Virus record (IMG/VR): IMGVR_UViG_3300028800_000318
Location: 1-23,073 of that record
Length of the DNA stretch: 23,073 nucleotides
From: a virus
Direction: 5' to 3' (one strand)
Shown here: in pieces, positions 5,679 to 11,235 of the stretch
Layout: every line of letters starts with the position of its first letter
Numbering within the stretch: the stretch's first letter is position 1
Notes under the pieces: generated by a model
The model's database searches: none
What the model was told of the DNA's origin: nothing
The model's input: only the letters and a program-made list of their open reading frames with translations
Program-made: the position numbers and the translations under genes

Positions 5679-5837
5679 ATGTGCACAGACTGCGTTTACC
5701 TTAACGAGTGCGATCGGTGTGATTTTGTAAAACTGCACAAAAAATATCCTGTTATGGAAAACTCAGTTTGTAGAAACTATGTTCCCGACCATATAGACAC
5801 TCTAAGTGGAAATTATAAAAAAAAACAGAGTGAATGA
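5679..5837 (+). CDS. Short Cys-rich protein (52 residues)
   Basis: First gene after the late promoter and terminator. SD GGAGGG (5670-5675) is followed by ATG 5679. The product MCTDCVYLNECDRCDF has C-x2-C and C-x2-C pairs and one later Cys (VCRNYVPD), typical of a small zinc-binding phage protein, and ends in a Lys-rich tail. Function unknown. Its place at the head of the late transcript suggests regulation or early virion assembly. Confidence 0.65.
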   Translation: MCTDCVYLNECDRCDFVKLHKKYPVMENSVCRNYVPDHIDTLSGNYKKKQSE

Positions 5838-5861
5838 ATATTTATCTTGGCGCGAAATGCG

Positions 5862-5978
5862 TTAATACTTCGGTGGCTTTGTGGTGAAGTCATAAGCGCG
5901 GCCTGCGATTAACGAAGGCACTGGCTCTAAATCTTATGCCAGATATTCAGGAGTTGCAACCCGCGAAACCACTTTCAT
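5862..5978 (-). pseudogene. Antisense small gene interrupted by an in-frame stop
   Basis: On the minus strand, AAGGAGG (5991-5985) sits six bases before ATG 5978. The frame gives MKVVSRVATPEYLA, a TAA at 5936-5934, then stays open for DLEPVPSLIAGRAYDFTTKPPKY to a second TAA at 5864. It may be a 14-residue peptide, or a 38-codon gene broken by one nonsense change. ATG 5978 overlaps the stop of another minus-strand frame (ATGA). No family is recognised; the SD quality is the main evidence. Confidence 0.3.
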
Positions 5979-6032
5979 TTCTTTCCTCCTTCCGCTGTGC
6001 GTCGTTCTTCTGTCCAGGAGGGGCGGCGCATG
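5975..6032 (-). CDS. Antisense mini-ORF MRRPSWTEERRTAEGGKK
   Basis: Eighteen codons on the minus strand from ATG 6032 to TGA 5975, ending in the SD and ATG of the next minus-strand frame (ATGA overlap). A TATAAT lies upstream on that strand at 6061-6056 but has no good -35. The DNA also forms an eight-pair hairpin (5997-6004 with 6024-6031), so the region may be structural RNA rather than coding. Low certainty. Confidence 0.2.
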
Positions 6033-6056
6033 GTGAATATTAGCCGAAAGGTTTGA
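5997..6056 (+). promoter_or_regulatory. Plus-strand hairpin and mini-leader before the 6061 gene
   Basis: GTGCGTCG (5997-6004) can pair with CGGCGCAT (6024-6031), covering an SD (AGGAGG 6016-6021) and ATG 6030 of an eight-codon frame, MVNISRKV. CCTCCT at 5985-5990 could also pair with the same AGGAGG. This may control translation of the gene at 6061, which has only AAAGGT as SD. Apart from this and the antisense frames, 5838-6060 holds no other gene I can support. Confidence 0.3.
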
Positions 6057-6060
6057 TTAT

Positions 6061-6363
6061 ATGATAACAGTATACGGAGACTTAAAGATTAAACATCCTG
6101 CGTCTATGTCATGGGAAGAAATATTGCCGATTATGCAAGAAGAAGTAAAACTTCGCGCTCATAAGGGTTGGACAACAGACAAAATCAACATTGAAATTGA
6201 TAATGACCATGTAATAATAAAAGCCTGGGGATCAGGCAGCATACAGAGGGTGCGAAGAATAACTGGCTATTTGTCTAATATCAACAACTTCAATGACTCA
6301 AAAATAGCGGAACTTGATTCAAGGGTAGATCATATGTCGTATGACCAATTAGCCATAAGGTAA
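6061..6363 (+). CDS. Hypothetical 100-residue late protein
   Basis: MITVYGDLKIKHPASMSWEEILPIMQEEVKLRAHKGW... alternates strands and helices, a small alpha/beta fold with many charged residues. AAAGGT at 6048-6053 is a modest SD for ATG 6061. It lies between the late-control region and the tRNA, just upstream of the terminase. No family recognised. Confidence 0.65.
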   Translation: MITVYGDLKIKHPASMSWEEILPIMQEEVKLRAHKGWTTDKINIEIDNDHVIIKAWGSGSIQRVRRITGYLSNINNFNDSKIAELDSRVDHMSYDQLAIR

Positions 6364-6368
6364 AATAA

Positions 6369-6444
6369 GCCTACTTAGCACAATCGGAAGTGTCTCTCCC
6401 TTGTAAGGAGGTGGGTGTAGGTTCGAATCCTACAGTAGGCTCCA
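6369..6444 (+). tRNA. tRNA-Thr (anticodon UGU), CCA encoded
   Basis: Full cloverleaf. Acceptor GCCTACT/AGTAGGC pairs 7/7; D stem GCAC/GTGT; anticodon stem TCTCC/GGAGG with loop CTTGTAA, anticodon TGT; a five-base variable loop; T stem GTAGG/CCTAC with loop TTCGAAT; then T and an encoded CCA. It reads threonine ACA (and probably other ACN) codons. It lies in the late region just before the terminase genes, probably supplementing the host pool; an integration-site role is possible but unsupported. Confidence 0.95.
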
Positions 6445-6503
6445 AATCAACCTATACAATCATATCGACCACACAAACAAAACGTCTTAGAAACGATTCT
6501 AGG

Positions 6504-6656
6504 ATGCCGTTTATTATGTCATCTAAGCAAATGATAAGATTTATAGATAATATAGGTAATATGATAACCGGCCTGTCCAAAGAACACTCTAAACTGCCAA
6601 TAAAACACCTTGCAGTAATATATATAGACAGTCAAGGAGAAATACAATGTAACTAG
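6504..6656 (+). CDS. Hypothetical 50-residue protein
   Basis: MPFIMSSKQMIRFIDNIGN... ends in a short strand, HLAVIYIDSQGEIQCN. ATG 6504 or 6516 could start it, and neither has a clear SD. A longer in-frame version would have to begin inside the tRNA gene and is rejected. It ends 12 bases before terS. Moderate to low certainty. Confidence 0.4.
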   Translation: MPFIMSSKQMIRFIDNIGNMITGLSKEHSKLPIKHLAVIYIDSQGEIQCN

Positions 6657-6668
6657 GTTGGTGATTAG

Positions 6669-7109
6669 ATGGCAAGACCGAGCAAATATAAAACAGAATA
6701 TAACGAACAAGCTTATAAGCTATGTTTGCTTGGTGCAACTGATAAGCAGATAGCAGATTTCTTTGAGGTAAGTGAAGACACTGTAAATGAGTGGAAGAAA
6801 GTTTATACAGAGTTTTCCGAGTCCTTAAAAAGAGGTAAGGATGAAGCCGACGCTGTTATTGCGCAAAGCCTATTCCATAGAGCCAAGGGATATGAGCATC
6901 CCGAAGATAAGATATTTAACGATGACGGTAGGGCAATGGTTGTGCCTACTATTAAACATTATGCTCCTGATACAACAGCCTGTATATTTTGGCTAAAGAA
7001 CCGACAAAAAGATAAATGGCGTGATGTGCAGAGTAAAGAACTCAGCGGCCCTGACGGTGGCCCTATGCAGTTTAAACTACCAGCGGCTGTTGAAGATTTA
7101 ATCTCATGA
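6669..7109 (+). CDS. terS: Terminase small subunit
   Basis: A 146-residue DNA-recognition subunit of the packaging motor. The N-terminus, ARPSKYKTEYNEQAYKLCLLG, leads into a helix-turn-helix (ATDKQIADFFEVSEDTVNEWKK, about 29-50) that should bind the pac/cos site. The central helices, SLKRGKDEADAVIAQSLFHRAKGYEH, and the C-terminal FWLKNRQKDKWRDVQSKELSGPDGG are typical of this terminase family. It overlaps terL by four bases (ATGA). The SD, GGTTGGTGA, is weak. Confidence 0.9.
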   Translation: MARPSKYKTEYNEQAYKLCLLGATDKQIADFFEVSEDTVNEWKKVYTEFSESLKRGKDEADAVIAQSLFHRAKGYEHPEDKIFNDDGRAMVVPTIKHYAPDTTACIFWLKNRQKDKWRDVQSKELSGPDGGPMQFKLPAAVEDLIS

Positions 7110-8437
7110 TTGATCTATCACAACTAAACCCAAAACAGCGGCAATTCTTCAAGGCCAAAGCTAGGCATGTGGCCTACGGAGGAAGTAGAGGAGGCGGGAA
7201 ATCATGGGCAATGAGAACACTTTTTATCTTATTGGCGATGAAATACTCTGGTTTAAAACTCCTCCTATTAAGAAGGACTTTGCCAGAACTAAGAGAGAAT
7301 CATATAATCCCTTTGCTATCTATGCTTGGATCGCTGGCGAAATACCAAGCGGAGGAAAAGGCTTTTATCTTTCCGAATGGTAGCAGACTCAAACTTGGAT
7401 ACTGCGACAACGAAAGAGATATATTCCAGTATCAAGGACAGGAATATGATGTTATAGGTTTTGAAGAAGCAACGTTGTTTACAGAGGCAATGATACAATT
7501 TATTCTTACTTGTAACCGCAGTACACGGTCAGATTTCAAACCTAGAGCATACTACACTATGAACCCTGGCGGTGTAGCCCACTCCTATTTCAAGAGACTA
7601 TTTATTGATCGCCAGTATCGCGAAAATGAGGATCCAGACGACTATCTTTTTATCCAGGCAAAAGTATATGATAATCCTGTACTAATGGATAACAACCCAG
7701 AATATATCAAGACTCTTGAAGCATTACCCGAGCATCTACGCAAGGCGCACTTAGATGGTGATTGGGATGTGTTTATAGGCCAAGTGTTCTCTGAATTTAG
7801 CCGCGATAAACATGTTGTTAGTCCCTATGAAATACCGGAAGACTGGCGCAGATACAGAAGCCTAGATTGGGGCTATAGTAAGCCGTATGCGGCGTATTGG
7901 GGAGCGGTTGATTGGGATGATAATTTATGGATTTACAGGGAGTTGTATGGGTGTAAGTCCGGACTTAATGACACCGGTGTTCAAGAAGATGCAGGAACAG
8001 TTGCTGTTAGAGTGCGTGATGCCGAAGTCGCTGACTTCGACTCAGTGGCAGACCCTTCTATATGGAGTAACACCGGCCACACCGGACCAACTATAGCCGA
8101 ACAATTCGTACAGGCTGGTGTACTGCTACGCAAAGCCGACAATAACCGCATACAAGGAAAGATGCAACTACATCAACGTCTAAAAGATGAAAAGATAAAG
8201 ATATTCTCATCTTGTACGCACCTGATTAGAACGCTGCCAATGCTGCAATACGACGAGCATAAAGTAGAAGATGTTGATAGTTCACAAGAGGATCACGCAT
8301 ACGATGCTGTACGTTATATGTGTATGGCGCGTCCTTATAAGCCTACGGCGGCCAAACCCGAAGACCCCAAAGCGAAGTATTATCGCCGCTATGGTATCGA
8401 GCCGGAAAAACTAAGCACAAAGGCAGGTTCGTTATGA
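7106..8437 (+). CDS. terL: Terminase large subunit
   Basis: A 443-residue ATPase-nuclease that translocates DNA into the procapsid and cuts the concatemer. Walker A is GGSRGGGKS (25-33); Walker B with the catalytic Glu is VIGFEEA (116-122); TMNPGG (151-156) is the coupling motif. The RNase H-like nuclease has Asp254 in SLDWGY, Asp316 in VADPSIW and Asp400 in HAYDAVRY. Domain order and length are complete. Its stop overlaps the start of the next small gene (ATGATG at 8434). Confidence 0.96.
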   Translation: MIDLSQLNPKQRQFFKAKARHVAYGGSRGGGKSWAMRTLFILLAMKYSGLKLLLLRRTLPELRENHIIPLLSMLGSLAKYQAEEKAFIFPNGSRLKLGYCDNERDIFQYQGQEYDVIGFEEATLFTEAMIQFILTCNRSTRSDFKPRAYYTMNPGGVAHSYFKRLFIDRQYRENEDPDDYLFIQAKVYDNPVLMDNNPEYIKTLEALPEHLRKAHLDGDWDVFIGQVFSEFSRDKHVVSPYEIPEDWRRYRSLDWGYSKPYAAYWGAVDWDDNLWIYRELYGCKSGLNDTGVQEDAGTVAVRVRDAEVADFDSVADPSIWSNTGHTGPTIAEQFVQAGVLLRKADNNRIQGKMQLHQRLKDEKIKIFSSCTHLIRTLPMLQYDEHKVEDVDSSQEDHAYDAVRYMCMARPYKPTAAKPEDPKAKYYRRYGIEPEKLSTKAGSL

Positions 8438-8610
8438 TGTTTAAGACGGGAATATATGCAGATACCTCAACTTATATTTGTGATTGTTGTGTATCCGAAT
8501 GGTATACCGCTGGAGCATCTAATCAATTATGTTCTTGTGGTAATTGGAGATTCTATCAAGATTTAGAAACAGAAAGACTATATAATTTTATTGGTGAACA
8601 TAGGGGGTAA
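8434..8610 (+). CDS. Small zinc-ribbon-like protein (58 residues)
   Basis: Starts at ATG 8434 overlapping the terL stop (the tandem ATG 8437 is also possible). The product holds YICDCCVSEWYTAGASNQLCSCGNWRFYQDLE, a C-x2-C...C-x-C-G ribbon with aromatic residues around it. It ends one base before the next gene, whose SD AGGGGG lies in its last codons. Role unknown. Confidence 0.65.
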   Translation: MMFKTGIYADTSTYICDCCVSEWYTAGASNQLCSCGNWRFYQDLETERLYNFIGEHRG

Positions 8611-8611
8611 T

Positions 8612-9865
8612 ATGATAATAATACGAGGCGAAATAACCGAACAAAAGGATTTCGTCGATGTAGTACAATGGTTACTCAAAGACTTTCGATACCTTGATTG
8701 GCTCAATGCTGAAACCGACACTCCCGAAATACTCAGTGATGCAGTTAGATTCATCCTGCAAAACTACGGTAGCAGCCCCTATGACTCATATGTAGGACTA
8801 AAGAATATGGTTGACTCTGCCGAACTCATTAGAATCACACCGGGAGTTGATGAACTTGAGGGACTTTTTATTCAAATACCTGCGATCATTGCGCTATCTG
8901 GTCCTAGCCTAAACAAGCAACTTCCTTACCTAAAAACCATGCAAGATAAAGCAGTAATAATATGTGCCGATACTGCGCTAAAGGTACTGGAGCGAGAGGG
9001 AATAACACCTCATTTTGTCTGCAAGAAAGAACGCTTCGACAACACTACAGCGGCAGTAGAAGGTAAGCATAAATCAGTATTAGTGCTATGTCCTGTATGT
9101 AATCCTGATGTATTCACGCGATATGAGGGGAGGAAGGTAATTGCCTATCGTGACTATGCTCACTTCAATTGGATGCCGTTTAAAAAAGGTTTTATTCGAA
9201 AGCCAGGAACGGTTGGAAATATGTGTTTCGGATTGGCTGAATTACTTGGGTGCAGTCCCATCGTCCTCATTGGTGCGGACCATGCCTTTAGCGGAAATCA
9301 GACTCACGCCCAAGGAGCGGAGGAATACATTGGTAAACAGCAAGGACATTGTAGAATTAAAGGGTATTATGGTGGACTTGTTGATTCAAAGCCGGAATTT
9401 GCAGATGCGGTGCGAATCTTTGCTCTTGATTCCCAACGCAGGAAAGACGTATACAACGCAACGGAGGGCGGCGCATATATCGAAGGAACCGCGCATAAAA
9501 AATTTAAGTCTATAAACCTTCCACCGTGGCCTGTAGGAGCAGCAAACGCCTTTGACATGATAGACTATATGCTCAGTGATTACGATCCTCCAGAGGTCGA
9601 CTGGGATGCCTTAAAGAAAGACACAGTAAAGCGACTTGATAAGATTATCTATCAATGTGAACGAGGTTTAGAGGGATTATGCACAATGGGCGCAGTTGTA
9701 GAAACTGATCCTTACATATGGAACATGCTAATTATTCATGTTATCCAGCCTTATCATTTAGTATGGATGATCGATAAGGGAGACTTATGCGAGTGGTTTA
9801 CTGTTGTGCGTGATGCTACAAGGATGGTGCGGGAGGTAATGAAAGATGCAATGGTCTACAAGTGA
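8612..9865 (+). CDS. DUF115 / MptE-Maf-like protein (possible sugar or pterin transferase fold)
   Basis: A 417-residue protein. The core AIIALSGPSLNKQLPYLK (91-108), DKAVIICADTALKVLEREGITPHFV (112-136) and VLIGADHAFSGNQTHA (218-233) matches the DUF115/MptE-like fold shared by archaeal 6-hydroxymethylpterin diphosphokinase and by Maf flagellin-glycosylation proteins that transfer nonulosonic acids. Database names for such phage proteins usually say 'MptE-like', but a glycan-transfer role fits a phage better. It lies between terL and portal, where most related phages have none. ATG 8612 with SD AGGGGG is chosen over TTG 8591. The domain is fairly sure; the substrate is unknown. Confidence 0.75.
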   Translation: MIIIRGEITEQKDFVDVVQWLLKDFRYLDWLNAETDTPEILSDAVRFILQNYGSSPYDSYVGLKNMVDSAELIRITPGVDELEGLFIQIPAIIALSGPSLNKQLPYLKTMQDKAVIICADTALKVLEREGITPHFVCKKERFDNTTAAVEGKHKSVLVLCPVCNPDVFTRYEGRKVIAYRDYAHFNWMPFKKGFIRKPGTVGNMCFGLAELLGCSPIVLIGADHAFSGNQTHAQGAEEYIGKQQGHCRIKGYYGGLVDSKPEFADAVRIFALDSQRRKDVYNATEGGAYIEGTAHKKFKSINLPPWPVGAANAFDMIDYMLSDYDPPEVDWDALKKDTVKRLDKIIYQCERGLEGLCTMGAVVETDPYIWNMLIIHVIQPYHLVWMIDKGDLCEWFTVVRDATRMVREVMKDAMVYK

Positions 9866-10094
9866 CTTAGAATTTCTTGACCGTTATCTAGAAGAATCTT
9901 TCGGTATTATGAGAAAAAAGGAAGAAGATGCGGCAAAAAAAGAAGAAGAAGATTTTAAAAGATTATGGCCCGAACTATTAAAGTGTCAACATGAACTGAG
10001 AACTATATTAGATAAATATAAGGCAAATGTTTGGCAACGTGAAGAAGATGGGGATATATACCTATCTATCGAAAGTGTAAGTATAAAGTTATGA
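9846..10094 (+). CDS. Hypothetical coiled-coil protein
   Basis: Eighty-two residues. A long charged helix (MRKKEEDAAKKEEEDFKRLW followed by a further helix to about residue 60) precedes a short beta end, DGDIYLSIESVSIKL. SD GGGAGGT in the end of the DUF115 gene precedes ATG 9846, a 20-base overlap. The stop overlaps the next ATG (ATGA). Confidence 0.6.
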   Translation: MQWSTSDLEFLDRYLEESFGIMRKKEEDAAKKEEEDFKRLWPELLKCQHELRTILDKYKANVWQREEDGDIYLSIESVSIKL

Positions 10095-10213
10095 ACGAAT
10101 GGTATAAAATCCACCGAATGGTCGTCTATGAACAACTTAGTTATCTTTTGTCATCGATAAATAAAGATTGGGAACCTATGAAAGAAGAATTGGGGAAGAT
10201 GGTGAATCCATGA
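10091..10213 (+). CDS. Short gene with homing-endonuclease insertion at its 3' end
   Basis: A 40-residue product, MNEWYKIHRMVVYEQLSYLL..., ending DWEPMKEELGKMVNP. ATG 10091 and TGA 10213 both overlap neighbours by ATGA. Its last 24 codons from EQLSYLL align without gaps with an untranslated-looking frame after the HNH gene (10664-10735, EQTAFLLSQINPDWEQMRDELKEL). The gene was therefore split by the HNH gene and now carries a replacement tail. Function unknown. Confidence 0.55.
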   Translation: MNEWYKIHRMVVYEQLSYLLSSINKDWEPMKEELGKMVNP

Positions 10214-10665
10214 ATAGATTTTGGGATAAGGTCGACAAAAAAGGAAAAGATGATTGCTGGAATTGGATAGGGGCAATACATAAAACAGGGTATGTTTATT
10301 TCAAGCTAAATAGAAAAGCGGTAAGAGCAAATAGGTTGGCATATGAATTGACATATGGAAAGTTTAGTAAAGAATTAGATGTTCTTCATACTTGTGATAA
10401 TAGAAAGTGTGTAAACCCAAACCACCTTTATCTAGGAACACAACAAGATAATATTAATGACATGATGCGAAGAAACAGACATGGTAAAAGCGGGCAGGTT
10501 GGGGAAGATCACCATAGTGCAAAGTTAAACACTCAAGACGTTTATGAAATAAAGTATTTCCTTGGCATTAAAATGAAACATAAAGAAATTGCTAAAGCAT
10601 ACGGAGTAAGTCGACAAGCGATTACTGATATTAACACGAATAGAAATTGGAGTAAGGTCGTTTGA
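10210..10665 (+). CDS. HNH homing endonuclease
   Basis: A 151-residue free-standing homing endonuclease that cuts DNA lacking the insertion and so spreads its own gene. The HNH_3-type core is DDCWNWIGA (14-22) followed by LHTCDNRKCVNPNHLYLGTQ (59-78), with His60, Asn71 and His72 as active-site candidates. The end carries a DNA-binding HTH (HHSAKLNTQDVYEIKYFL...KEIAKAYGVSRQAITDI, about 101-141). ATG 10210 (ATGA with the previous stop) is chosen; a longer frame at 10168 is redundant. By eye its sequence is more AT-rich than the virion genes nearby, as expected for a mobile gene. Confidence 0.92.
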   Translation: MNRFWDKVDKKGKDDCWNWIGAIHKTGYVYFKLNRKAVRANRLAYELTYGKFSKELDVLHTCDNRKCVNPNHLYLGTQQDNINDMMRRNRHGKSGQVGEDHHSAKLNTQDVYEIKYFLGIKMKHKEIAKAYGVSRQAITDINTNRNWSKVV

Positions 10666-10741
10666 ACAGACGGCTTTTTTGTTATCACAAATCAATCCTG
10701 ATTGGGAGCAAATGCGGGATGAATTAAAGGAGTTGATCTAG
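10664..10741 (+). pseudogene. Displaced 3' end of the gene interrupted by the HNH insertion
   Basis: Starting inside the HNH stop (TTTGAACAG), this frame reads EQTAFLLSQINPDWEQMRDELKELI and ends TAG 10739-10741. It matches the tail of the 40-residue gene at 10091 residue for residue with no gap, but has no start codon of its own. It overlaps the next gene's GTG (TAGTG), which suggests it was once the end of an intact gene coupled to that GTG. Confidence 0.7.
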
Positions 10742-11235
10742 TGAGTGATCGTATGCGAATCGGAAATGAAAACGATAATTACGACTTAAAAGTCAATGCT
10801 GATGGCAGTTCAAATGTTATCCAATTTATTGGTGGATCTGCTGTTGCGGTGGCTAACCCCATACCGACCACAGCCATAGCAGCAACGGCAAATACAGGAG
10901 GGTGCCTGACCTACCGGAGAATTGCCACAGCCGACACTAACCTAGCAGTAATCAAAAACGCTGCCGGTCGTATTTATGGTGTTGTTGTTCTCAGTAAAAA
11001 GGCATCTGCCTGTTATGTTAAATTATACGACAAGGCATCTAATCCTACATTGGCTTCTGACACACCGCTTATGACGTTTCTTGTTCCTGCTACAGGACAG
11101 GTTGCATTGACTTGGACTGATATAGGATGTTCCTGCGCTAATGGAATTGCTATGGCGGCTACAGGGGCTATTGGCGATACTGATACAACTAATTTAGTCG
11201 CGGCAGATATTATTGTACAGATAAACTACGCTTAA
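10741..11235 (+). CDS. Putative virion-associated beta-rich protein
   Basis: A 164-residue protein from GTG 10741 (SD AAAGGAGTTGAT). It is low in charge and rich in Ala/Thr/Gly with alternating strands (AVIKNAAGRIYGVVVLSKKASACYVKLYDKASNPTLASDTPLMTFLVPATGQVALTW). Similar proteins are encoded between terminase and portal in related phages and may be capsid-decorating or minor head proteins; I cannot name a family. Its stop overlaps the portal ATG (TAATG). Confidence 0.6.
   Translation: MSDRMRIGNENDNYDLKVNADGSSNVIQFIGGSAVAVANPIPTTAIAATANTGGCLTYRRIATADTNLAVIKNAAGRIYGVVVLSKKASACYVKLYDKASNPTLASDTPLMTFLVPATGQVALTWTDIGCSCANGIAMAATGAIGDTDTTNLVAADIIVQINYA

Noticed and set aside
5850-5975. Possible second tRNA or known riboswitch in the late leader
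   Set aside because: No seven-pair acceptor stem, no GGTTCGAATCC-type T arm, and no riboswitch consensus I recognise; only short pairings can be drawn.
9141-9515. 124-codon plus-strand frame inside the DUF115 gene
   Set aside because: No SD, no recognisable motif, and the containing frame shows conserved DUF115 motifs across it. Unlike the methyltransferase overlap, there is no independent support.
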